Shown here: positions 35,985 to 44,128 of the stretch, in pieces
Position numbering within the stretch: position 1 is the first letter of the stretch
How the letters are laid out: each line of letters begins with the position of its first letter
From: Clostridiales bacterium
GTDB taxonomy: Bacteria > Bacillota > Clostridia > Christensenellales > CAG-138
Direction of reading: 5' to 3'
Assembly (NCBI GenBank): GCA_024691085.1
Contig: JAILNX010000034.1
Location: 1 to 64,000 of the forward strand
DNA: 64,000 bases
Notes under the pieces: model-generated
Database searches by the model: none
The model's input: the letters and a program-made list of their open reading frames with translations, nothing else
What the model was told of the DNA's origin: nothing
Program-made: the position numbers and the translations under genes

Positions 35985-36410
35985 TCAGTCTACAACGACG
36001 ACGCCCATGGAACGGGCGGTACCGGCCACCATGCTCATCGCGGCCTCGATGGAGGCGGCGTTAAGGTCGGGCATCTTGGTCTCGGCGATCTCGCGGACCT
36101 GAGCCTTGGTGATCTTGGCGACCTTCGTCTTGTTGGGGACGCCGGAACCGGACTCGATGCCGCAGGCCTTCTTGATAAGGACGGATGCGGGCGGAGTCTT
36201 GGTCACGAATGTGAACGAACGGTCCTGATAAACGGTGATCTCAACGGGGATAATGAGACCTGCCTGCTTCGCGGTGCGCTCATTGAACTCCTTGCAGAAG
36301 CCCATGATGTTCAGACCGTGCTGGCCGAGAGCGGGACCTACGGGCGGTGCGGGTGTAGCCTTACCTGCAGGGATCTGCAGTTTGACAAAGCCTGTAACTT
36401 TCTTTGCCAT
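35985..36410 (-). CDS. rplK: 50S ribosomal protein L11
   Basis: Ribosomal stalk-base protein of 141 residues: [39 protein letters not shown] at the N-terminus and the C-terminal [47 protein letters not shown] precedes the start. It is separated from nusG by a 339-bp leader with two copies of an RNA element that resembles the L1-binding site. Confidence 0.98.
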   Translation of the reverse strand: MAKKVTGFVKLQIPAGKATPAPPVGPALGQHGLNIMGFCKEFNERTAKQAGLIIPVEITVYQDRSFTFVTKTPPASVLIKKACGIESGSGVPNKTKVAKITKAQVREIAETKMPDLNAASIEAAMSMVAGTARSMGVVVVD

Positions 36411-36432
36411 GATTGAATTTCCTCCTAAAATA

Positions 36433-36516
36433 ATGTGGTACTTGCGGAGTATAGAGACTCGTCGTCTCCGTTCCTCCCACTATGAAGACCCCTTGATACG
36501 GGGAAAACATACAGTG
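36433..36516 (-). promoter_or_regulatory. Putative L1-binding leader RNA, promoter-distal copy
   Basis: Read on the minus strand, a CCCC...GGGG hairpin is followed by GTGGGAGG, a variable hairpin with arms GGAGACG/CGTCTCT-like, CTCCGCAAG and TACCAC. The paired halves GTGG/CCAC and GGAG/CTCC with an asymmetric internal loop recall the L1 site of 23S rRNA (GGUGGGAGG ... GGAG ... AUACCACC). It ends about 10 nt before the rplK RBS, so L1 binding could block translation. Confidence 0.55.
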
Positions 36517-36666
36517 ATCTGCTTACTTCCTGCCTCCGGCTTCCGCCGGATATGTCTCGCAGGAGCAGCCTTACATTCTTGCGTGATCGCGGTTCCGCAC
36601 CTGTCGCGGTGCGTACGCGCTGGCCCGCGCGGCTCGCTTGGCTCGCGGCGGCCTTCGGCCGCAAAA
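36517..36666. other. Spacer between the two leader copies
   Basis: 150 bp of GC-rich non-coding sequence with several short palindromes, including GCGGCC/GGCCGC (36648-36662) and TCCGG/CCGGA. No gene is visible. Confidence 0.5.
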
Positions 36667-36748
36667 ATGTGGTACTTGCGGAGTATAGAAGCGAAACGCT
36701 TCCGTTCCTCCCACTATGAAGACCCCTAAAAGGGGAAAACATACAGTG
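36667..36748 (-). promoter_or_regulatory. Putative L1-binding leader RNA, promoter-proximal copy
   Basis: About 82 nt nearly identical to the copy at 36433-36516. The differences fall in the CCCC/GGGG hairpin loop and in the apical hairpin, which is GAAGCG/CGCTTC here and so preserves pairing, a sign of selection on structure. It begins directly at the nusG stop codon and is followed on the minus strand by ATTTTT, so the folded element could also act as a terminator. Confidence 0.55.
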
Positions 36749-36749
36749 C

Positions 36750-37376
36750 TTACAGTTTCTGGATGTCGATATAGTCGAGCTCCATCGGAGTCTCCTTACC
36801 GAACAGTGAAACGAGAACCTTGACCTTCTGCGTTTCGGGATTGAGCTCGGTGACAGTGCCGATAAAGTTGGCGAACGGGCCGTTGACGATACGGACGTTC
36901 TCGCCCGTTTCGATGTCGAGCTTCAGGGTCATGCGCTCGACGCCCATCGCGGTCACTTCCTCGTCGGTGAGGGGAATGGGCTTGTTGCCCGAGCCTACAA
37001 AGCTCGTTACGCCGCGGGTGTTCCTTACGATGTACCAGGTGCTGTCGGTCATTATCATCTTGACCATAACGTAGCCGGGATACACCTTGCGCTGGTATAC
37101 CTTGGGCTTTTTGGCGCCCTCCGGCATCTCGGAAACGGTCTCGGTCGGATACTTGACCTCGAGTATGAGGTTCTGAAGATTACGGTTCTCGATCGTCTTC
37201 TCAAGATCTTCCTTGACCTTGTTCTCGTAGCCGGAGTAGGTATGCACTACGTACCAGCGGGGCTCCGTGGGGGTCTCGTCATCGTAATGAGTGCGGTCCT
37301 CGCTGACGCTTGCGGCGTCGGGGTTCTCACTCAGGGTGACGGCCCTTTCCATTTTGTTCTTTACCTCGTCTGCCAT
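36750..37376 (-). CDS. nusG: Transcription termination/antitermination factor NusG
   Basis: Binds RNA polymerase and couples it to Rho or the ribosome. The 208-residue protein has an acidic N-terminal extension of about 38 residues, then the NGN domain (RWYVVHTYSGYENKVKEDLEKTIEN, YPGYVMVKMIMTDSTWYIVRNTRGVTSFVG) and the KOW domain (GENVRIVNGPFANFIGTVTELNPETQKVKV). It lies 10 bp after secE. Confidence 0.97.
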   Translation of the reverse strand: MADEVKNKMERAVTLSENPDAASVSEDRTHYDDETPTEPRWYVVHTYSGYENKVKEDLEKTIENRNLQNLILEVKYPTETVSEMPEGAKKPKVYQRKVYPGYVMVKMIMTDSTWYIVRNTRGVTSFVGSGNKPIPLTDEEVTAMGVERMTLKLDIETGENVRIVNGPFANFIGTVTELNPETQKVKVLVSLFGKETPMELDYIDIQKL

Positions 37377-37386
37377 CTTCTATTCC

Positions 37387-37635
37387 TTACTTGCCGAGAT
37401 TGGCAAGGAACTGGAAGCCGGAACCGAAGGCGAGATCGAGAAGGCCGATGATGATCGCCATCAGGGCGCAGAAAGCGAATACCGCGAGGGTATAGCTTAT
37501 AAGCTCCTTCCTGGTGGGCCAGGTGAGCTTCTTCACTTCGGAGAAGACTTCCTTGAAATATTTGCCGATCCCCTTGAAGAAGTTGCCTATCTTCGCGAAG
37601 AAACCGGGCTTTTTAGCAGCTTGAACGTTAGCCAT
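37387..37635 (-). CDS. secE: Preprotein translocase subunit SecE
   Basis: Small single-span subunit of the SecYEG channel. The 82-residue protein has a basic cytoplasmic part with FFKGIGKYFKEVFSEVKKLTWPTRKELISYT (the conserved KKVTWPT motif region), then one membrane segment (LAVFAFCALMAIIIGLLDLAF). It lies between rpmG and nusG, the standard order. Confidence 0.96.
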   Translation of the reverse strand: MANVQAAKKPGFFAKIGNFFKGIGKYFKEVFSEVKKLTWPTRKELISYTLAVFAFCALMAIIIGLLDLAFGSGFQFLANLGK

Positions 37636-37649
37636 AGTTTTTTCCTCTT

Positions 37650-37799
37650 TTACTTGGCTTCCCTGTGCAGGGTGTGCTTACGGCAGAAACGGCAATACTT
37701 GTTGAACTCGAGCCTGTCGGGATCGTTCTTCTTGTTCTTGAACGTATTGTAGTTCCTCTGCTTGCATTCGGTGCAGGCAAGTGTGATCTTTACGCGCAT
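37650..37799 (-). CDS. rpmG: 50S ribosomal protein L33
   Basis: A 49-residue zinc-ribbon type L33, [22 protein letters not shown]...[15 protein letters not shown], with the two CxxC pairs (CTEC, CRFC) of the zinc-binding form. AAGGAGG precedes the start. It is first in the rpmG-secE-nusG-rplK-rplA operon. Confidence 0.96.
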   Translation of the reverse strand: MRVKITLACTECKQRNYNTFKNKKNDPDRLEFNKYCRFCRKHTLHREAK

Positions 37800-37912
37800 G
37801 GTTTTATCCTCCTTGAAAGATTGCGGTCCTAACGACCGTTTTTGCGGTCTTCCGCTTATTCAGCCGTACAATTATACAAGCCAAATAATACCCCTTCACA
37901 GGGGCAAGCGCC

Positions 37913-37941
37913 ATTGTAACATCTTTTCCAAGCCCTGTCAA
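37913..37941 (-). promoter_or_regulatory. rpmG-secE-nusG-rplKA promoter
   Basis: Consensus TTGACA (37936-37941) and TACAAT (37913-37918) are separated by 17 bp on the minus strand. The leader of about 105 nt contains CGGTC/GACCG and CCCCT/AGGGG hairpins before the rpmG RBS. Confidence 0.85.
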
Positions 37942-38011
37942 GGAAAAAATGAAGAAAAAATCAAAATATATAGTTGGGGCGCAGGCGGCGCCGCGCAGGG
38001 CCCGGCGGCAC

Positions 38012-38040
38012 TTGTAATCGGAGGTGTTTTGTTGTATAAT
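38012..38040 (+). promoter_or_regulatory. Promoter of the surface protein pair at 38080-40982
   Basis: TTGTAA (38012-38017) and TATAAT (38035-38040) are 17 bp apart. An ATG at 38047 would be almost leaderless, which supports the downstream start at 38080 with its GAGGA. Confidence 0.75.
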
Positions 38041-38079
38041 CCCATAATGAAGAAATATGTTGATCCGAGGAATTCGCCA

Positions 38080-39546
38080 ATGAAGAAAAAATCTGCCGTT
38101 ACGATGATCGCAGCCGTGCTTGCCGTTCTCGCGGTCCTTGCCATAGCCTTTGCTGTGGGAGCGGATATCGCCGCGGGGAAGGAGACCGTGAAACATTGCG
38201 AGCACAGCATTTCCTATTATTATAAGGATGACGAGGGCTCTACGCGCTTCTTCTATGACGACAGGCTCCTCTCGGGCTCGGTCGCGGGCTACGTCAGCGC
38301 GTTCCTCACCTGCGACGGCACGGTCGGGATCTTCTCCGCCGGCACCGAGCTTTACAGGGTGAGCGAAGCGGGCATAGTCAAGATATTCCCCGCGGGCGTG
38401 CTCCGCGCGGTCCTGTCCCTGGACAACAGCACCATAGTGTTCACTACGGCGACTCAGCTTCATATCTATAAAAGCTCGACCGATTCTATCGAAACGGTCA
38501 AGCCCGAAGGTATCTCCGGCATACCCTCGATAGCGGTCTCGAACGACGGCGCGACCGCCGCCTACACCGTAAAGACGACGGACGGCAAGTACCTGACCTA
38601 CGTTTATGAGAACGGCGAAAGCCGTCTCGCCGCGGAGAACGCGTATGTGCTCGCAGTGGGCTCCGGCGCGAAGAACGTCTGGTACGTCGATCCCGCAAAT
38701 TCCGCTCTCTATAACAAGAAGGGCTCCTCGGCAAGGAAGGTCGCCGAGAACGTTTCGGGACTCGTGGAGTTCAACCGCGATCTGACCGAGGCGATATTCG
38801 ACGTCTCCGGCGTCACCAATTACTCGAAGAACGGTTCCCGCGCGAAAGTCCTCGTCGAGAACGCCTCCGTCTTTACCACGAAGCCCGAATGCGCCGCGAC
38901 GAACGGCGGCGATTCGGCTACCGGCTCCGTGGCGGACTGCTCGACGCTCTTCAATTGCGTGTTCTATACTCCGCTCACATCATCGCGCGATCAGACCGTG
39001 AAGGTCTATAACCTCTATTACGTCGACAGGTTCTGCCGCTCAAGGGAGCTTGCGATCGGCGCGGAAGCGTTCGCGGTCTACGGCAATAAGCTCGCCGTAA
39101 CGGTCGACCGCGTGCTCTATATCATGAACTCCGACGATCCCGGCACGGCGAAGACGGTCGCCCGGGACGTCTACTCCTTCAGCGTTAAGAAGAACGGCGA
39201 ACTCTATATCCTCTCGCTCGACAAGACCTTAAGCTATTACACTGACGGCACGAAGATCCCCCTTGCGGAAAACGTCATACACCAGGTCCTCGCGGGAGAC
39301 AGGTGCCTGTTCCTCAAGGATTATTCCAAGACCGGCAAATTGATGCTTGCCGACGGAAGGCTCCCGCTCGTCGTTGTCAATGACAGCACCGCCCACGTTT
39401 CGGTAAAGCCCGGTTCGCAGTTTTTGTACACCGATATTTATGAAAACAGTTTCGGCACGAAGGTCTGCGACGTATACTCAAGTTCGGACGGGCTAAATTT
39501 CACGCTCGCGCTTGAGGGCGTCGTGTTCCCCGGCGCAGCCGACTGA
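38080..39546 (+). CDS. Membrane-anchored beta-propeller-like protein
   Basis: A 488-residue protein with an N-terminal membrane anchor (MKKKSAVTMIAAVLAVLAVLAIAFAVGADIA) and no lipobox. The outside part is made of repeated units of about 40 residues ending in patterns like FYDDRLLSGSVAG, FSAGTELYRVSEAGIVKI, VYENGESRLAAENAYVLAVG and LSLDKTLSYYTDGTKIPLAENV, suggesting a multi-bladed propeller. It is related in layout and wording to the next gene. Earlier in-frame starts are rejected because they overlap the promoter. No specific function is recognised. Confidence 0.75.
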   Translation: MKKKSAVTMIAAVLAVLAVLAIAFAVGADIAAGKETVKHCEHSISYYYKDDEGSTRFFYDDRLLSGSVAGYVSAFLTCDGTVGIFSAGTELYRVSEAGIVKIFPAGVLRAVLSLDNSTIVFTTATQLHIYKSSTDSIETVKPEGISGIPSIAVSNDGATAAYTVKTTDGKYLTYVYENGESRLAAENAYVLAVGSGAKNVWYVDPANSALYNKKGSSARKVAENVSGLVEFNRDLTEAIFDVSGVTNYSKNGSRAKVLVENASVFTTKPECAATNGGDSATGSVADCSTLFNCVFYTPLTSSRDQTVKVYNLYYVDRFCRSRELAIGAEAFAVYGNKLAVTVDRVLYIMNSDDPGTAKTVARDVYSFSVKKNGELYILSLDKTLSYYTDGTKIPLAENVIHQVLAGDRCLFLKDYSKTGKLMLADGRLPLVVVNDSTAHVSVKPGSQFLYTDIYENSFGTKVCDVYSSSDGLNFTLALEGVVFPGAAD

Positions 39547-39563
39547 CCGAAGGGAAAACGATC

Positions 39564-40982
39564 ATGAAAAAAGCAATGGCTCTGTTCCTTGCCCTCGCGG
39601 CGCTCTTCGCGCTCACGGCCTGCGCGCGCAAAGCCGAGACCGGAAAGATGATCAAGGACAACATCGCCCGCGTATACACGCCCGGCACGAGGGAATCCTT
39701 CTTCGTCAAAAACGGTGAGATGCTTGCAGGCTCCGTCGTAGGCAAGCTCTTCTTCACCACCGCAGCCGACGGCAACAGCGCTCTCGGCTGGGTGGATACC
39801 GTTCTTTACTTTATCGACGAAAAAGGCCCCGTTCTCCTCGGCACCGGCATAAGCACCGCCGAGATCTCCCTTGACGGACGCCTCGCGCTCTACGTTATGG
39901 AGAACGATCTTTATATGTACTCCCGCGACACGCGCGAAAGCAAGGTCGTTGACAGCGGCATCGACAGCATTTATCAGTTCGCCGTCTCCCCGCACAGCGG
40001 GTGCGTCATGTTCACGGCGACGTATCAGGACGCCCCCGAAGAGCTCCGCACGAAGCTCTATAAGGACGGGACTCTCACGACGGTCATCGAAAAGGAAAAC
40101 TCCGTCGTCATGGCGGTCACCGACGACGCGAACCGCTTCTGGTATTCCGATATGTCCGGCAGCCTCATCGTTTCGGAGAACGGTCAGAAAAAGACCGTCG
40201 CCACGGGCTGCGGCGCGGGCTCGAACTACAATTTCACGGTCGGGCTCGACGAGGTCACGTTCACGGCCGACGACGACACGCAGTATTTTTACCGTCTCAG
40301 GGACGATAAGCTCATAAAGCTCGGCACCGGCTTCGGCTACACGCTCAAGACCGATCTCTTCTCGATATCGGACGTGACTGTATTCTGCTATATCAACGAC
40401 GTCGAAACGTTTACGAACGGGCTCTTCCTCTTCGATCCCACGGACGGCAACGTCTATTCCGTGGGCTATATCGACGGTGACGGCAAGCTCACCATGCTCC
40501 TCGAGAACGCGCTGAAATACAAGATCGCGCCCGACGCATCGAAAATCTTCTGGCTCGGGCCGGACAACAGCCTCTACGAGACGGTCCTTAACGGCAAGGC
40601 GACTCTCCTCGCGAAGGACGTTAACGATTTCGGCATTACGGAGGACGGCACCGCGGTCTATTACATTGCCGCGTCCGGCTCGCTCTTTAAAACGTGCGGC
40701 ACCCGCTCCGATAAGCTCGACACGGGCGTATCCAAGCTCGCGGTGTTCCGCTCGTACTGCGCGTACATAAAGGACGTCCGCTCCGATAAGGGCACCCTCT
40801 TCTATACCGTCGGCGGCGAGAGCGTAAAGCTCATGGAGAACGCCGTGCGCTTCGAGGAGCGCAAGGGTCAGCTCCTCGTCTATACCGATCCCGCGGAGTC
40901 GAACGGCTCAACGCTTTACACGCTCTACATCTCCGAGGACGGCAAGACCTTCCACAAGATAAAGGAAGGCGTCGAGCCGTAG
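39564..40982 (+). CDS. Beta-propeller-like lipoprotein, paralogue of the preceding gene
   Basis: A 472-residue protein with lipobox ALTAC (Cys20). The mature part shares with the upstream protein an early SVVGKLFFTTAADGNS block (SVAGYVSAFLTCDGTV in the neighbour) and repeated strand-turn motifs such as LYKDGTLTTVIEKENSVVMAVTDDANRFWYSDMSG. It follows by 17 bp with RBS GAAGGGAAAA, so the two are one transcript. They may form a complex on the cell surface; this is inference. Confidence 0.75.
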   Translation: MKKAMALFLALAALFALTACARKAETGKMIKDNIARVYTPGTRESFFVKNGEMLAGSVVGKLFFTTAADGNSALGWVDTVLYFIDEKGPVLLGTGISTAEISLDGRLALYVMENDLYMYSRDTRESKVVDSGIDSIYQFAVSPHSGCVMFTATYQDAPEELRTKLYKDGTLTTVIEKENSVVMAVTDDANRFWYSDMSGSLIVSENGQKKTVATGCGAGSNYNFTVGLDEVTFTADDDTQYFYRLRDDKLIKLGTGFGYTLKTDLFSISDVTVFCYINDVETFTNGLFLFDPTDGNVYSVGYIDGDGKLTMLLENALKYKIAPDASKIFWLGPDNSLYETVLNGKATLLAKDVNDFGITEDGTAVYYIAASGSLFKTCGTRSDKLDTGVSKLAVFRSYCAYIKDVRSDKGTLFYTVGGESVKLMENAVRFEERKGQLLVYTDPAESNGSTLYTLYISEDGKTFHKIKEGVEP

Positions 40983-40983
40983 G

Positions 40984-41087
40984 ATTTAGGGATTAGGGAT
41001 TAGGGATTAGGGATTAGGGATTAGTTCGTTTCCGCCCCTAATTGCTAATTGCTAATTGCTAATTGCTAATTGCTCATTGCTAATTCT
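40984..41087. repeat. Two heptamer arrays, ATTAGGG and TAATTGC
   Basis: About five ATTAGGG units (40984-41026) are followed, after a GTTCGTTTCCGCCCC spacer, by about six TAATTGC units (41040-41087, one with a C for an A). TTAG in the first array and CTAA in the second are complementary, so the arrays could form an imperfect stem. The array sits between the lipoprotein gene and a terminator. Confidence 0.85.
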
Positions 41088-41089
41088 CC

Positions 41090-41115
41090 CCCGCCTTCAC
41101 AGGCGGGCTTTTTTT
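41090..41115 (+). terminator. Terminator before the V-ATPase operon
   Basis: CCCGCCT (41090-41096) pairs with AGGCGGG (41101-41107) and is followed by seven T (41109-41115). Confidence 0.85.
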
Positions 41116-41128
41116 ACCTGTTTTTTAC

Positions 41129-41157
41129 TTGCAATGGAGGTATGCTTCTGCTATAAT
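41129..41157 (+). promoter_or_regulatory. V-ATPase operon promoter
   Basis: TTGCAA (41129-41134) and TATAAT (41152-41157) are 17 bp apart, directly after the terminator. Transcription would begin about 55 nt before the first V-ATPase gene. Confidence 0.8.
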
Positions 41158-41219
41158 TATATACAGATCAATATGACCTTTTTTATAATCTTAAATCATT
41201 TGAAGGGAAATACTGAGAA

Positions 41220-41528
41220 ATGCCCACCGTTATCGAAAGGATCGCCGCCGCCGAGGCGGACGCGGATACCCTGAAAAAGAACGCCCGCGAGGCAGCCGCA
41301 GGCACAGTCGCGGCCGCGGAGGACGACGCCGCCCAGTCCCTAAAGATCGCAAGGGAAGAGGCGAAGGCGGGGCTTGCCCTTGCCGCCGCCATGGCCGAAA
41401 AGGAGGCCTCGAGCGAAAGGGCGAGGATATTCAACGCCAGCCGCATGCGCGCGGATATCGTTCTGGGCGAGGCGGAGAAGAAGCTCGATAAAGCCGTCGA
41501 TCTTATAATGGACGAAATACTGAACTGA
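41220..41528 (+). CDS. V-type ATPase peripheral stalk subunit (G/H type, NtpF-like)
   Basis: A 102-residue, almost wholly helical protein rich in Ala, Glu and Lys, opening MPTVIERIAAAEADADTLKK. This matches the G/H peripheral stalk subunit that pairs with subunit E and precedes subunit I in Enterococcus-type operons. Assignment rests on position and coiled-coil composition more than on specific motifs. RBS AAGGGAA is distant but present. Confidence 0.75.
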   Translation: MPTVIERIAAAEADADTLKKNAREAAAGTVAAAEDDAAQSLKIAREEAKAGLALAAAMAEKEASSERARIFNASRMRADIVLGEAEKKLDKAVDLIMDEILN

Positions 41529-41558
41529 CGGTTCCGTCGGTTCTGCCGGGAGTAATCT

Positions 41559-43505
41559 ATGATAGTACCAATGAAGCACATATCGCTCTTTGCCCTCAAG
41601 GATGACGAAAAGCGCATAATGAAAACGCTTCAGAGAAACGGGATAGTTCAGGTGACGAAGCAGCCGGATCCCACTACCGACGACGCCGCGCTCAAAGCCG
41701 CCTCGGAGCTATATAAAAGAAGCTGCGAGACGGAGCTTATGGAGGCCTCCGCGAACGTTTCCCGTATAAAGTCCTGCCTCGGAAGGCTGACCGTTTACCT
41801 TCCGAAGGAGGGCATGCTCGCCGCCGCGCCCGAGTACCCCGACGAGGAGCTCGTCTCCTCCGTGCCCGGGGCGCTTTCCGTCTGCGACGAGCTTGACGCT
41901 CTTATGAAGAAAGCCGCCGCCTTGCGCACCGAAAAGGAAAGGACGGCCGCAGCGTTAAAGCAGCTCGCGCCGTTCCGCGCGATGGACGTTCCTCTCGAGA
42001 TCATAAAGCCCACGCGCTCCGCGGATTTCCTCCTCGGCACCATGAAGGCGGACAGGGCGGAAAGGCTTAAGGACAGCGGGGTAATGGCAGACTCGTTCGG
42101 CGCAGGTCAGCGCGTCGCCGTGCTCGCCGCCGTTCCGAAGAAGGATCCGGAGGAAACGCTTGCCGCGCTTAAGGAATTGGGCTTTAACGAGGCGTCGCTC
42201 CCCGGATACGAGGGACTTGCCGAGGACAATTACGAAAGGCTCGAGGAGAAGCTCGAAAGCATCGCGCTCGAAAGCGCGGAGAATTCGAAGAGCATAGCCG
42301 CGCTCGCGGAGAACGCCGCTACGCTGAAAAAAGGACTCGACGGCGCTCTCATCGAGGAAAGCTCCAAAAAGGCGAAGTGCTCCCTTTTCGCCACGCGCGA
42401 GACGTTCTCGCTCGAGGGCTGGGTGCGTTCCGACGAGGAGGAGAAGCTCAAGGCGCTTCTTTCCGGCGTGACCGAGACCTACTGCCTCGAAACGCGCGAT
42501 CCGTTTGACGACGAGCTCCCGCCCACATACTGCAAAAACAACAAATTCTTCGCTCCCTTTGAATTTATAACGAATATGTATTCTCCGCCCGATCCGAGGG
42601 GCTTCGATCCGACCGTCGTCATGACGCCGTTCTACCTCCTCTTCTTCGGGCTCATGATGGGCGACACGGGCTACGGCATCGTGATGAGCCTTGCCGCTTT
42701 CCTCTATCTCAAGATCAAAAAGCCGACGGGCGGCACCGCCCAGGTCGCGCAGATACTCGTGTGGGGCGGCCTGTCCACCGCGATATTCGGCCTGCTTGCC
42801 GGCACGTTCTTCGGCATGAACTGGTACGACCTGTTCAGCGAGAGCTTCCCGTTCCCGCTCCTTGACCCGATGAAGGATCAGATGACGGCGATACTCGTCT
42901 ACTGCGGTCTCGGCTTCTTACAGATCATCGCCGGCATGATCGTGTCGATAGTCCTTCATATTAAAAAGGGCGACTGGCAGACGGCGCTGTTCGACATCGG
43001 CTCGTGGCTCATGATCTTCGCGGGCGCGGGGCTCGTGTTCGGGCTCTCCGGCTGGGCGAAGTACCTGGGCTTTGCGCTTGCAGGTATCGGTCTTATCCTC
43101 CTTGTCGGCTTCGGCGGCAGGGCAAAGAAGGGCATAGGGCGCGTGATCGGCGGCCTCGGCAAGCTCTATGACATAACGGGCTTCTTCTCCGACGTGCTGA
43201 GCTACTCCCGCGTGTTCGCTCTCGGTCTTGCAACCGGCGCGATGGGCTACGCCTTCAACCTCGTCGTCAGCATAGTGAAGGATATGCTGAAGGGCATCCC
43301 CGTCGTCGGCGGCGTCGTGAGCTTCATCGTAGCGGCGATTCTCCTCGCTTTGCTCCACGCCTTCTGCATCGCGATAAACGCCCTCGGCGCGTTCATACAC
43401 TGCGCGAGGCTGCAGTTCATCGAGTATTACAACAGGTTCTACACTCCCGGCGGAAAGCTCTTCGCTCCCCTCGGGATAAAGACAAAATACAACAAGGTAA
43501 AATAA
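41559..43505 (+). CDS. ntpI: V-type ATPase subunit I (a subunit)
   Basis: Membrane stator subunit that provides the ion half-channels. Of 648 residues, the N-terminal half (1-330) is a cytoplasmic coiled-coil arm (KHISLFALKDDEKRIMKTLQRNGIVQVTK, EEEKLKALLSG). The C-terminal half has about seven to eight helices, beginning VMTPFYLLFFGLMMGDTGYGIVMSL and including SYSRVFALGLATGAMGYAFN, which contains the conserved Arg that faces the rotor glutamates. The C-terminus ARLQFIEYYNRFYTPGGKLFAPL is typical. Confidence 0.95.
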   Translation: MIVPMKHISLFALKDDEKRIMKTLQRNGIVQVTKQPDPTTDDAALKAASELYKRSCETELMEASANVSRIKSCLGRLTVYLPKEGMLAAAPEYPDEELVSSVPGALSVCDELDALMKKAAALRTEKERTAAALKQLAPFRAMDVPLEIIKPTRSADFLLGTMKADRAERLKDSGVMADSFGAGQRVAVLAAVPKKDPEETLAALKELGFNEASLPGYEGLAEDNYERLEEKLESIALESAENSKSIAALAENAATLKKGLDGALIEESSKKAKCSLFATRETFSLEGWVRSDEEEKLKALLSGVTETYCLETRDPFDDELPPTYCKNNKFFAPFEFITNMYSPPDPRGFDPTVVMTPFYLLFFGLMMGDTGYGIVMSLAAFLYLKIKKPTGGTAQVAQILVWGGLSTAIFGLLAGTFFGMNWYDLFSESFPFPLLDPMKDQMTAILVYCGLGFLQIIAGMIVSIVLHIKKGDWQTALFDIGSWLMIFAGAGLVFGLSGWAKYLGFALAGIGLILLVGFGGRAKKGIGRVIGGLGKLYDITGFFSDVLSYSRVFALGLATGAMGYAFNLVVSIVKDMLKGIPVVGGVVSFIVAAILLALLHAFCIAINALGAFIHCARLQFIEYYNRFYTPGGKLFAPLGIKTKYNKVK

Positions 43506-43521
43506 TTATAAGGAGTCTTAT

Positions 43522-44118
43522 ATGAAAAAGTTCAGGTTATTCGCTTTGATCGCTGTCTTCGTACTCGTGTTCGCCTTCGCGGGCGCGGCTCTCGCGGACG
43601 CAATGCCCCCTCTCGGCAATATGCCGGAGCCCGTTGACAACACCCCCAAGGGCTATATCTGGGCGGCGGTCGCGGTCTGCGTCGCGATCATACTTCCCGG
43701 CGCCGGCTCCGCTCTCGGCGTAGGCATGGCCGGCCGCGCGGCGGCGGGCGTCTCCGCGGAGGATCCCGAAAAGGGCGGCAGCTGCCTTATATTCGAGCTT
43801 CTTCCCGCGACGCAGGGCCTTTACGGCTTCGTCATCGCGATCTTCATCGCGGTCTACAGCGGCATCCTCTCCGGCACGTTCCTTGAGCTTTCGACCGCAG
43901 CTGGCATGTCGTTCTTCTACGCAAGCCTGCCCATCGGCCTGGTCGGTCTTATAAGCGCGTACTTCCAGTCCCGCGTCTGCTGCGCCGGCATCGGCATCGT
44001 CGCCAAGCAGGGCAACGGCGGCATGGGCATCACCTTCGCGATAATGGTCGAGCTTTACGCCATTCTCGCGCTGATCATCTCGATACTGATGGTCGTCAAC
44101 GTCCCCGTCGCGGCGTAA
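43522..44118 (+). CDS. ntpK: V-type ATPase subunit K (rotor ring), with signal-like N-terminus
   Basis: Duplicated four-helix rotor subunit. The 198-residue protein is about 40 longer than Enterococcus hirae NtpK because it begins with a hydrophobic signal-like stretch (residues 1-26, ending ALADA) before the first hairpin. Residues matching the Na+ ligands of E. hirae NtpK are all visible: Leu94, Thr97 and Gln98 in LPATQGLYGF, Gln149 in AYFQSRVCCAG, and Glu177 in IMVELYAIL. This predicts a Na+-coupled enzyme. Glu92 is an additional acidic residue near the site. It follows subunit I by 16 bp. Confidence 0.93.
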   Translation: MKKFRLFALIAVFVLVFAFAGAALADAMPPLGNMPEPVDNTPKGYIWAAVAVCVAIILPGAGSALGVGMAGRAAAGVSAEDPEKGGSCLIFELLPATQGLYGFVIAIFIAVYSGILSGTFLELSTAAGMSFFYASLPIGLVGLISAYFQSRVCCAGIGIVAKQGNGGMGITFAIMVELYAILALIISILMVVNVPVAA

Positions 44119-44128
44119 GTGAAGAACC

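Noticed and set aside
37762-38079. N-terminal extension of the propeller-like protein
   Set aside because: The longer frame runs through two promoters; a good RBS and a membrane anchor support the start at 38080.
40984-41026. Telomere-like TTAGGG repeat
   Set aside because: The unit is seven bases (ATTAGGG), is internal between genes, and a bacterial chromosome end is not indicated.
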